Shown here piece after piece: positions 1 to 6,967 of a DNA stretch of 8,255 nt (the stretch's first letter is position 1; each line of letters opens with the position of its first letter). The DNA comes from an uncultured Prevotella sp. (lineage in GTDB: Bacteria; Bacteroidota; Bacteroidia; Bacteroidales; Bacteroidaceae): the NCBI GenBank assembly GCA_900770845.1, contig CAAGLS010000070.1:1-8255 (forward strand). The letters run 5' to 3'. The position numbers and the translations under genes were made by a program. Below the pieces are notes generated by a model. That model worked only from the letters and a program-made list of their open reading frames with translations, was not told where the DNA came from and made no database searches.

Positions 1-206
1 ACGCGCGCAAGAACAATGCCTACATTATATATATGAATGGTATGGTGGCCAAGGTGAGCCACGGCGCCAAGGTGGAGGCAGGTTGCGAGATTGTCGTGCC
101 CAGCAAGATCACGCGTAGGACAACACCCGCCGAGATGGCTACCTTGGGCTCCAGCATGGCCAGCATAGCCACAATGATCGCCACCATCGCCAACATGGGT
201 AAGTAA
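1..206 (+). CDS. Polysaccharide export protein (SLBB/Wza-type), 3' end only
   Basis: The window opens inside this gene. The frame read from base 3 runs without interruption to TAA at 204-206 and gives the last 67 residues. Visible motifs are a glycine/valine-rich beta segment (GMVAKVSHGAKVEAG) followed by EIVVPSK, the usual end of a soluble-ligand-binding beta-grasp (SLBB) domain. After it comes a Ser/Ala/Met-rich hydrophobic tail (SSMASIATMIATIANMGK). That ending is familiar from the large outer-membrane polysaccharide export proteins of Bacteroidales capsule loci, which form the exit pore for the polymer. It lies 21 bases upstream of the Wzz-like gene, the usual pairing of exporter and chain-length regulator. 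The N-terminal signal peptide and export domain lie outside, so the assignment rests on this tail and on context. A different SLBB-containing envelope protein remains possible. Confidence 0.72.
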   Translation, partial: ARKNNAYIIYMNGMVAKVSHGAKVEAGCEIVVPSKITRRTTPAEMATLGSSMASIATMIATIANMGK

Positions 207-227
207 CAACGAAGAGTCATAGCGAGA

Positions 228-1433
228 ATGAATATATTTGATCTCCATCACAAATGGATGGAAAGGAAAAAAACGTCAGCCAAGATGAAGGAAAAGACGG
301 AACAGGAGAAGATAGCGCAACAGAATGCTGAGACGCAGGATGTAGATTCGCCGGCTACAAATGCCGTAGGCAAGCAACAAGACCCCGATGTCATAGACTT
401 CGGCCAAATTTGGAAGAAAATCTGGTCCAAGAAGTTATGGTATGCCTTAGGGTTTGTTATCACATTTATCCTGTCGTGCCTCTACATCCTCGACATCCCC
501 CGCTATTACCAGTCGGCCACCACAATGGCTCCTGAGACCGAGACCGCCCCATCCTCGGGCGGCATGCTCAACTCTCTGGCCTCTTCGTTTGGCGTCAATC
601 TCTCGCAAATGCAGTCCTCTGATGCCATACAGCCCTTGATATATCCCGACTTGATGAACGACAATGGCTTTGTGGCCCAACTGTTCAACATCAAGATTCA
701 CACCATCGACGATTCCATATCGACGACGTATTACAACTATCTGCGCTACCACCAAAAGAGCTCTAGCCTCTCTAAGGTACAGGAGAGTATCATGGCTCCA
801 TTCAGGAAAGAAGACTACAAAGGCCCGAAACAAGGCAAACAGCAGAAGTTCAATCCCTACTTTGTGTCGAAAAAGGACAACGATATCATCGAGGCCATAC
901 GCCAGAGCATCTCCATCAGTGTGGATAAGAAGACCAACGTAATCTCCATCAATACCCAGGCCCAAGACCCGATGGTTTGCAAAATCCTTGCAGACTCCGT
1001 GCGTCAGAGGCTGCAGGAATTCATCACAAACTACCGGACGAGCAAATCGCGGAAAGACGTGGAGTATTATCAGAAGTTGACAAACGACGCGCGCGCCACC
1101 TACGAGAAGACGCGCCGCCAATATGCCACCATTTCCGACCAGAACATGGATTTGCTGTTGGAGACCGAGAAATCAAAAGTTGAGGATTTGGAGAACACCA
1201 TGCAGCTGCAATACAACGCCTACACGGCCCTGAACATGCAGCTTGAGGCAGCCCGCACTAAGTTGCGCATGTACACCCCTGTGTTCACTACCGTAGAGGG
1301 AGCCGCCGTACCCATAAAGCCCGCAGGCCCCAAGAGGATGATATTCGTCATCTTCATGGTTTTTGTCGTTGCTTTTTTCCAAACCCTTTATTTCATTAAA
1401 GACGAGATTATAGGCAAAAAAGAACAAGCTTGA
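228..1433 (+). CDS. wzz: Wzz-like polysaccharide chain-length regulator
   Basis: A 401-residue inner-membrane protein of the Wzz/PCP (polysaccharide co-polymerase) type, expected to set the length of the polymer made by Wzy. Residues 1-55 are a charged, Lys/Glu/Gln-rich cytoplasmic extension. A first membrane segment lies at about 70-89. A large periplasmic part follows, with predicted coiled-coil helices around 275-345. A second membrane segment at about 371-390 is preceded by P362-x2-P365-x2-P368, the proline pattern seen before TM2 in Wzz proteins. Only about 11 residues follow TM2, so there is no fused tyrosine kinase (no Walker motifs or tyrosine cluster), unlike Wzc. The ATG at 228 is the first in frame after the upstream stop. 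No clear Shine-Dalgarno is visible, as is common in Bacteroidetes. The stop overlaps the next start (TGATG). The family call is solid; the gene symbol is by analogy. Confidence 0.88.
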   Translation: MNIFDLHHKWMERKKTSAKMKEKTEQEKIAQQNAETQDVDSPATNAVGKQQDPDVIDFGQIWKKIWSKKLWYALGFVITFILSCLYILDIPRYYQSATTMAPETETAPSSGGMLNSLASSFGVNLSQMQSSDAIQPLIYPDLMNDNGFVAQLFNIKIHTIDDSISTTYYNYLRYHQKSSSLSKVQESIMAPFRKEDYKGPKQGKQQKFNPYFVSKKDNDIIEAIRQSISISVDKKTNVISINTQAQDPMVCKILADSVRQRLQEFITNYRTSKSRKDVEYYQKLTNDARATYEKTRRQYATISDQNMDLLLETEKSKVEDLENTMQLQYNAYTALNMQLEAARTKLRMYTPVFTTVEGAAVPIKPAGPKRMIFVIFMVFVVAFFQTLYFIKDEIIGKKEQA

Positions 1434-2950
1434 TGAATGCCTCAAAGCGAATCATTGTCAACACAGTGGCCCAGTATGGCAAATCGGTCATCAACATCCT
1501 GCTGTCTTTATATTCCACGCGTCTGGTACTCAATGCGCTCAACGTCAACGACTATGGAATATATTCGGTAGTTGGTGGGGTTGTGGGCATACTCGGTTAT
1601 CTCACCAATTCGCTCGTTGTCACCACTCAACGTTACCTCTCGTTCTACCACGGTCAAGGCGACATCAAGAAGACCCAGGCTTTGTTTATCAACAGCATTC
1701 TTCTTCATTTGCTCATTGGGCTCATATTTGTGGGCATATTGATGCTCTTGGAAGATTTTCTGATCAACCACTTTCTCAACATCGACAGTTGTCGTCTTGA
1801 GGCTGCTCGGTTGGTCTACGTGGCCACAGTCCTGATGATGTTCGTCACAGTCATCACCGCTCCTTTTAAAGCACTTTTCATAGCAAGAGAGAACATCGTA
1901 TATATCTCATCCGTAGAGGTGTGCGACGGACTACTCAAACTCTGTCTTGCCCTTAGTCTGTTTGTGATTGGCTTCGACAAACTGATGTTCTATGCCTATG
2001 GCATGGCCATCATCCTTGTCGTCAACCTTTTAGCCTATGTGGTTTATGCAGAGTTGAAATATAAGGAGAGCCACGTCATCTTCAGTCGACGTGTGGTCAA
2101 CAGGCAATACATCAATCAGCTTCTTGGTTTCGCTGGATGGACCACATACGGCATGTTGGCTGGAATGTGCCAGACTCAGGGTCTCTCCATCGTATTCAAC
2201 AAGTTTTTCGGCACAGCCATCAATGCAGCTTTTGGTATCGGTATGCAGGTGAACGGAGCCGTAAGGTTTGTTTCCACATCTGTACTCAATGCCATGAATC
2301 CCCAAATTATGAAAGCCGAGGGCATGGGCGACCGCGACAAGATGTTACGGTTGGCCTCAAAGGAGAGCAAGTTCTCCACGGCATTGATGCTGATGATTTC
2401 CATTCCCATCATTGCCGAGATGCCCGATATACTAAAGTTCTGGCTGAAGATTGTTCCTCCCCATTCCGTTCTGTTCTGCAGGACTCTCATGCTGACTTTC
2501 CTGTTCGATCAGTTCACTATGGGACTTCATTCTGCCAATCAGGCCATTGGCAAAATACGCTCCTACTCCTTACTGACCTACACCCCCAAGATAATGATTA
2601 TTCCCCTGGCCTGTTTCATCCTGCTTCTCAACGAATCGCTCTTGTGGGTGATGGTCATGTATGCCGCAACTGAATTGATGGTGTCGCTGTTCCGCATTCC
2701 TTTCTTGCACAAGACGGCGGGACTCAACATGAGGGAATACCTCAAGTCGGTTGTGCTTCCATTGATTCCCATCATTGTATGCGAGGGCTCGGTGTGTCTG
2801 CTCTTCGTCTTGGGCTTGGATTGTCCATACCGGTTTCTTCTCACTTTGGCTGTTGCTTGTTCTGCAGGCATTGCCTCGATGTACTTTTTCTCTCTGAACA
2901 ACGACGAGAGGACTTTCGTGACCAATTTCATTAAGCATCCTAAAAGATGA
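1433..2950 (+). CDS. wzx: Wzx-type repeat-unit flippase (MOP superfamily)
   Basis: A 505-residue multi-pass membrane protein with roughly 12-14 hydrophobic segments over its whole length, the normal size for a MOP-superfamily polysaccharide flippase. It should move the lipid-linked repeat unit across the inner membrane for Wzy. Family-like features are the N-terminal stretch with NTVAQYGKSVINILLSLYST and the NVNDYGIYSVVGG turn, TTQRYLSFYHGQGD at about 64-77, FGIGMQVNGA at about 267-276, and NPQIMKAEG at about 289-297. These resemble the Bacteroidales flippases usually annotated as lipopolysaccharide biosynthesis or oligosaccharide flippase proteins. I chose the ATG at 1433, which overlaps the wzz stop by one base. 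An in-frame TTG at 1430 would add one residue and is less likely. The 3' end overlaps the next gene by four bases (ATGA). Substrate specificity cannot be read from the sequence. Confidence 0.88.
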   Translation: MNASKRIIVNTVAQYGKSVINILLSLYSTRLVLNALNVNDYGIYSVVGGVVGILGYLTNSLVVTTQRYLSFYHGQGDIKKTQALFINSILLHLLIGLIFVGILMLLEDFLINHFLNIDSCRLEAARLVYVATVLMMFVTVITAPFKALFIARENIVYISSVEVCDGLLKLCLALSLFVIGFDKLMFYAYGMAIILVVNLLAYVVYAELKYKESHVIFSRRVVNRQYINQLLGFAGWTTYGMLAGMCQTQGLSIVFNKFFGTAINAAFGIGMQVNGAVRFVSTSVLNAMNPQIMKAEGMGDRDKMLRLASKESKFSTALMLMISIPIIAEMPDILKFWLKIVPPHSVLFCRTLMLTFLFDQFTMGLHSANQAIGKIRSYSLLTYTPKIMIIPLACFILLLNESLLWVMVMYAATELMVSLFRIPFLHKTAGLNMREYLKSVVLPLIPIIVCEGSVCLLFVLGLDCPYRFLLTLAVACSAGIASMYFFSLNNDERTFVTNFIKHPKR

Positions 2951-4221
2951 AGACCCTTCATGGCTATTTGAAACAACTGAAAGTTGACAGGAGCTTGACT
3001 GTCACAAGGGAGAAAGCCGTGGCCTTCCTCTTTGTGTTTGGCCTTTCTGTGGCTTTTTGGACCTCATTGCACCCTTGGTTCCTTTGGCCACTCGAAACCA
3101 CCTATTTCGTTTTCGCGGCAGCTTTCATCATTCTTGCCATGATGATGGACAAGCGGTGCAGCAACCATTTGTTCACCAACAAGCATTTTTGGATTCCTCT
3201 CCTCTCCTATACGCTCCTGCTGTTTTTCCAGAAAGCAAAGAACGACAGCAATGTGACGGCTTACATAGAGTCTGTTTTTGAATGTTTTGTGTTCTTCGCA
3301 CTCTTCCGCTACAAGACTACGAAGTTGGCCTACATCGCCACACTCATCTCCAAGATGCTTGGGGCTTTCCTGTGTGTTTCCTTGACTTGCTATTTGCTTT
3401 ATCTCAATGGGTTTGGTTTTCCTGGCTACGACCTGACGTATGGTGACGATTTCTATTCGTTCACCAACCACTACGTTTTCATGATTGACGATCGCGGACT
3501 GGCCGCCATCTTTCCCCGTTTCCTGTCCATCTTTCTGGAGCCGTCCCATTTGGGCACAGTGATTGCAGTACTGCTGCTCACCCAAAGGGGAAAATGGAAG
3601 AAATGGTACAATGTGGCAAATATCATCGCCTTGGCCTTAACCTTTTCTTTGGGAGCATACATGTATTTCGTTGCCATCATATTCCTCAACCTGTGGGTGA
3701 AAGGCAAAAAATTCCTGTCCAAGCTCTTGGCCACCATCACAGTCATAGCTGGATTCGTTGCCGGCTCCTTTGTCTACAACGGAGGCGACAACCTTGTACA
3801 CGACTTGATTCTTGCGCGTCTGGAGATAGACGACGGCGAATTGGCAGGAAACAACCGCACAACAGTAGACTTCGACCAAGAGTTCTCTTCCTTTCTCAAC
3901 TCCAACGACATTTGGTTTGGACGCGAGCTGGCTGACGACTTGGGCAATTCGGGCTACAAGGTGTTCTTTTATCGAAATGGAATCTTTGGCCTCGCCCTGT
4001 TTTTTGTGTTCATCCTCAGCGCGTTGTGGACACCCAACAACAAGAAAGCATCATTCTCCTCCATATTTGTCGCATTGATGATATTCGGCGTTGATGGCTT
4101 CGTAACATGGATGTGCAGATTCTTCCCTCTATACGCCAATGCCAAGACCATCGACCTTATAGACAGTAAGGAGGAAAGCAATAACGATTTAAAGCAATCA
4201 GACCATGAACCTACAACTTGA
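2947..4221 (+). CDS. wzy: Wzy-like polysaccharide polymerase
   Basis: A 424-residue integral membrane protein with about ten hydrophobic segments, for example near 25-41, 51-67, 82-95, 106-120, 137-153, 201-212, 223-249, 258-276, 345-360 and 370-388. A polar loop lies at about 277-340. Wzy polymerases join flipped repeat units at the periplasmic face and are poorly conserved, so the call rests on topology, size and position between wzx and glycosyltransferase genes. One recognisable feature is R191-FLSIF-L-E198-P-S, an Arg followed by an EPS motif at the start of a membrane segment, seen in many O-antigen polymerase/ligase-like proteins. The start overlaps the wzx stop (ATGA). The last 25 residues are hydrophilic and the final ones are read through the start of the next gene (17-base overlap). 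An O-antigen ligase-like protein is the main alternative. The symbol is inferred. Confidence 0.78.
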   Translation: MKTLHGYLKQLKVDRSLTVTREKAVAFLFVFGLSVAFWTSLHPWFLWPLETTYFVFAAAFIILAMMMDKRCSNHLFTNKHFWIPLLSYTLLLFFQKAKNDSNVTAYIESVFECFVFFALFRYKTTKLAYIATLISKMLGAFLCVSLTCYLLYLNGFGFPGYDLTYGDDFYSFTNHYVFMIDDRGLAAIFPRFLSIFLEPSHLGTVIAVLLLTQRGKWKKWYNVANIIALALTFSLGAYMYFVAIIFLNLWVKGKKFLSKLLATITVIAGFVAGSFVYNGGDNLVHDLILARLEIDDGELAGNNRTTVDFDQEFSSFLNSNDIWFGRELADDLGNSGYKVFFYRNGIFGLALFFVFILSALWTPNNKKASFSSIFVALMIFGVDGFVTWMCRFFPLYANAKTIDLIDSKEESNNDLKQSDHEPTT

Positions 4222-5368
4222 CTTCATCCCTTTTCAGGTCGCTGGTGGTGTTGGAGGTGCTGCTGGCTTCGCCAAAGCCGTTTCAGAAAGGATATTCCAA
4301 GAAGCGGAATCTGAGGACAGGTTCTTTGCCACATACGACAGTTCTTTGCCTGATGGTGGGTTGTGCGGTGTAAACGAACTGGCGGAGAGGCATCACGTCC
4401 AGTTGTTCGACATCCACAGCGGCCGGCTTGGCGACTTCACTCGCGCCAACCATATCGATACGCTGTTCATAGCAATTGGGCAGTTTTACGCTTCCTACGA
4501 CCTGACTGACATCCAATGCAAGACCATCATGTTCATCCACGACATCTTTGATGTGGAGCGACTCGACAACCTTGTGGACCTCACCATCATCGATCAATTT
4601 AAGGAAAGCAGATGGACCAGAATGAAACGGTTCATCAACATTCTTTCTGGTAGGTGGCATAAGATGGTCGACAGCTGCTACGGCAACATTATTCCGCTTT
4701 ATGCTGCTCCCAGCACAGTGGCCTACACCGTATCCAATTATACTCGCTACGCAATCCGGTATCATTTCCCGCAGCTGAAAAAGGACATTAACGTGTGTTA
4801 TTCGCCAATGCGTGAGGTGGCGATGGGACATGAGATTGAAAATGGGCAGTTGAGGGACATCATCAGCCACAACCGGCCCTACCTACTCATGCTCGCAGCG
4901 AATAGGAGATACAAGAACCCGCAAAACGTCATCAAGGTTTTCAAAAGGATTCTACAGGAGCATCCCGACCTGTATCTCATCACGCTGAAATATGGCAAGG
5001 CTACCAACAGTCATCACATCGACATCGCTTTCCTCTCAGACTCCGATTTACAACATGCCTACAAGCATGCCTTGGCCTTGCTCTTTCCCTCTTTCTTTGA
5101 GGGATTTGGCTACCCCCCTGTGGAGGCCATGCGCTATGGCACACCAGCCATAGCGTCCAATGTCACCAGCATTCCCGAAATCTTGGGCGATGCGGCCATC
5201 TATGTATCACCCTTCTACCCTGCCGACCTCTACAAGGCCATCACTGAGCTGATAATCAATCGCAATTCGCTCTCCTCCCGTTTGGAACAGCGATACAGAT
5301 ATATCGCCCAAAAGCAGGAGGAAGACATGCAGCAGCTCATCAAATGCATTTATTCTATAAAATCATGA
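4205..5368 (+). CDS. Glycosyltransferase family 4 (GT-B fold)
   Basis: A 387-residue cytoplasmic enzyme, a normal length for GT4, expected to transfer a sugar from a nucleotide donor to the growing lipid-linked repeat unit. The N-terminal acceptor domain begins with a Gly-rich loop (FQVAGGVGGAAGFAKA, about 10-25) and contains IHDIFDVER at about 111-119. The C-terminal donor domain starts with the strand RPYLLMLAANRRYKNP at about 224-239, where the RRYKNP part resembles the R-x-x-KN donor-phosphate motif of the family. It carries LLFPSFFEGFGYPPVEA with the E-x7-E pair at E299 and E307. GTPAIASNVTSIPEILGDAA follows, typical of GT4 donor sites. The ATG at 4205 lies within the wzy 3' end, giving a 17-base overlap, and the TGA overlaps the next start (ATGA). 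Retaining chemistry is expected from the family; the sugar and linkage are unknown. Confidence 0.88.
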   Translation: MNLQLDFIPFQVAGGVGGAAGFAKAVSERIFQEAESEDRFFATYDSSLPDGGLCGVNELAERHHVQLFDIHSGRLGDFTRANHIDTLFIAIGQFYASYDLTDIQCKTIMFIHDIFDVERLDNLVDLTIIDQFKESRWTRMKRFINILSGRWHKMVDSCYGNIIPLYAAPSTVAYTVSNYTRYAIRYHFPQLKKDINVCYSPMREVAMGHEIENGQLRDIISHNRPYLLMLAANRRYKNPQNVIKVFKRILQEHPDLYLITLKYGKATNSHHIDIAFLSDSDLQHAYKHALALLFPSFFEGFGYPPVEAMRYGTPAIASNVTSIPEILGDAAIYVSPFYPADLYKAITELIINRNSLSSRLEQRYRYIAQKQEEDMQQLIKCIYSIKS

Positions 5369-6162
5369 GATATTTTCTTTTCGTCTTGTTGCTGATTCTC
5401 CTTGTCGGCGACAATCAGAAAGCCCGCGGACAACAGCAGGGCGGCAAATGGGTATTGGTGTTCTCCGATGAGTTCAATCAGAAGAAAGACAGCCGTCCTG
5501 ATACTACGAAATGGAGTGTGCCCAAGCCACAGAACAACATTTGGCGAAGGTGGGTCAGCGACTCGCCTGCCGTTGCCTACATCAGCAAAGGCAAGCTGAT
5601 ATGCAAGGCCATCCCCCAAAGGGGAGCCAATGGTGCACACAAGATGATTACGGGTGCCATCGACACTCAAGACAAATTCTCTTTCAAATATGGAAGAGTA
5701 GATGTCAGGATGCGCACCAACATTCAGCCGGGCAACTTTCCCGCCGCATGGCTCATGCCACAGCCCGACGGCAAACCGTATCTTTATGGGGAGATTGACA
5801 TTGTAGAGACATTCGGCTCCAAAGCTGTCGCCCACCATACGGCACACACCCATTGGGACGTAAACCTGAAGAGAAAATCCAACAACGAGTTTCACGAAAA
5901 TCTCGATGTGACCAAATGGCATGTCTATTCCGTCGTTTGGGAACCAGAGCAGCTCACATGGCTGGTCGATGGAAAAGTGATGGGCGTTTACCGAAAATCT
6001 TCTTCCCTGCAGGATCTCAAGGACGGACAGTGGACTTTCGACAGACCCTTCTTCATCAGGCTGAATCAGAGTGTCGGCGACAACACGTGGAAGGAACGTC
6101 CTGACTATTCACGCACGTTCCGCACGGAGTTTGATTGGGTGAGGGTTTATCAGCGCAAGTAA
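5365..6162 (+). CDS. Secreted glycoside hydrolase family 16 (endo-beta-glucanase/galactanase-like)
   Basis: A 265-residue beta-jelly-roll enzyme with a signal peptide. The h-region is MRYFLFVLLLILLVG, and a signal peptidase I site is likely after A20-R21-G22. No lipobox cysteine is present, so it should be periplasmic or secreted rather than a lipoprotein. The mature domain shows the GH16 plan: WVLVFSDEFN at about 29-38, then FSFKYGRVDVRMRT at 105-118, PGNFPAAWLMP at 122-132, and the catalytic signature EIDIVE with E143 (nucleophile), D145 and E148 (acid/base). WVRVYQ at 258-263 is the closing strand. I chose the ATG at 5365, which overlaps the upstream stop as ATGA and puts the signal peptide at the N-terminus. 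The ATG at 5344 would add seven residues. No SusC/SusD genes are nearby, so a biosynthetic trimming or release role, like ExoK in succinoglycan production, is more likely than nutrient foraging. Substrate is unknown. Confidence 0.9.
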   Translation: MRYFLFVLLLILLVGDNQKARGQQQGGKWVLVFSDEFNQKKDSRPDTTKWSVPKPQNNIWRRWVSDSPAVAYISKGKLICKAIPQRGANGAHKMITGAIDTQDKFSFKYGRVDVRMRTNIQPGNFPAAWLMPQPDGKPYLYGEIDIVETFGSKAVAHHTAHTHWDVNLKRKSNNEFHENLDVTKWHVYSVVWEPEQLTWLVDGKVMGVYRKSSSLQDLKDGQWTFDRPFFIRLNQSVGDNTWKERPDYSRTFRTEFDWVRVYQRK

Positions 6163-6956
6163 TAAGTGCGGAGAATATAGCTTAATCCCTCGTAATTGTA
6201 TCGGTAGTAGTCGCGAGACTTCATTTTTCCTGTCGAGGCTTTTCCGATGTCATCCACACCGATTTCGGGATGATAGGCCACGGTGAGTCCCGCCTCGCGG
6301 CATTTTTCCGCCAGATACAGTTCCTCGTCATATAGGAACACGGGGTAGTTTATCTTTCCGCATTGTTGGAAATAGCTTCGAGTCAACACGATGAATGAGC
6401 CGTGGCCAGCATATATCGTCCCTGCGTCATGGTTCTTGGCACTCTGCCTCGCTCTGTGCAAAGTCTTGGTATAAAGAAAATGCAGCCAATGGTGCTTGAA
6501 CATGAAGCGCAATAGTTCCAGCTTCCTTTTAGGGTAGCGGTGGATAGCCTGTGGGTTTAGATCACATTTCAAACCTTTCGAGAAAATCTCCGTGGCTATC
6601 CATCCTGTCTTATTGCTGTTAACCAAAGCCGCCAGCTGTGCAATCGTGTCTTTTCGGTAAAGCATGTCCACATTGCTCAGAATGACATAGTCGAACCGGC
6701 TCAGGTCCTTGCCAGACATCGCCCTGCTTATCGACGGGAAGTAGCCAAGGTTCTCAGAAGAAATCACTTCCAATTGGAAGTGCGATGGTTTGTAGCCAAT
6801 GGCTTGCGCCTTGTTGGAGTTGTCAACGACAAACACTGTGCAGCCCACGTTGCTGGCCGCACCACACGAGGCATCCAAAGACCTAAGATAATCAGCAAGA
6901 AAACCATAGGTATGGTAGTTCACGCAAAACACCGCAATATTAGTCATCTGCCGCAT
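6150..6956 (-). CDS. Glycosyltransferase family 2 (rhamnosyltransferase-like)
   Basis: A 268-residue GT-A-fold protein, expected to act in the cytoplasm on the lipid-linked repeat unit. Motifs in order are NIAVFCVNYHTYGFL at the N-terminal strand, VFVVDNSN with D45, ENLGYFPSISRAM at about 68-80 (the N-x-G segment of GT2), and YVILSNVDMLY with N95-V96-D97 at the DxD position. After these come GHGSFIVLTR at 184-193, and YDEELYLAEKCREAGL at 209-224, which matches the acidic catalytic-base region and following Arg/Gly of WbbL-like enzymes. The GVDDIGKAS stretch stands where many relatives have a His-containing metal ligand motif, so this site looks variant. The ATG at 6956 is 11 bases past the stop of the upstream leftward gene; an in-frame ATG at 6947 (MTNIAVF) is an equally credible start. 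The stop overlaps the convergent GH16 tail by 13 bases. Confidence 0.87.
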   Translation of the reverse strand: MRQMTNIAVFCVNYHTYGFLADYLRSLDASCGAASNVGCTVFVVDNSNKAQAIGYKPSHFQLEVISSENLGYFPSISRAMSGKDLSRFDYVILSNVDMLYRKDTIAQLAALVNSNKTGWIATEIFSKGLKCDLNPQAIHRYPKRKLELLRFMFKHHWLHFLYTKTLHRARQSAKNHDAGTIYAGHGSFIVLTRSYFQQCGKINYPVFLYDEELYLAEKCREAGLTVAYHPEIGVDDIGKASTGKMKSRDYYRYNYEGLSYILRTYYLR

Positions 6957-6967
6957 TCATTAATATT

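Noticed and set aside
447..1121. Long open frame on the minus strand (224 codons) opposite the Wzz gene
   Set aside because: It is antisense to a well-supported coding region, contains no recognisable domain, has no promoter or neighbour support, and reads like a codon-mirror product.
1430..1432. TTG at 1430 as start of the flippase
   Set aside because: An ATG lies immediately after it and makes the common TGATG junction.
2137..2673. Plus-strand open frame of 178 codons inside the wzx gene
   Set aside because: It is out of frame with a full-length flippase and its composition (many His, Arg, Ser, Cys) is typical of a shifted frame.
5344..5364. Upstream ATG at 5344 as start of the GH16 protein
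   Set aside because: It would place seven extra residues before the signal peptide; the ATG at 5365 gives the standard signal peptide and the ATGA coupling.
5350..5922. Minus-strand open frame of 190 codons opposite the GH16 gene
   Set aside because: The GH16 gene has intact catalytic motifs and a signal peptide; the opposite frame shows no family motif.
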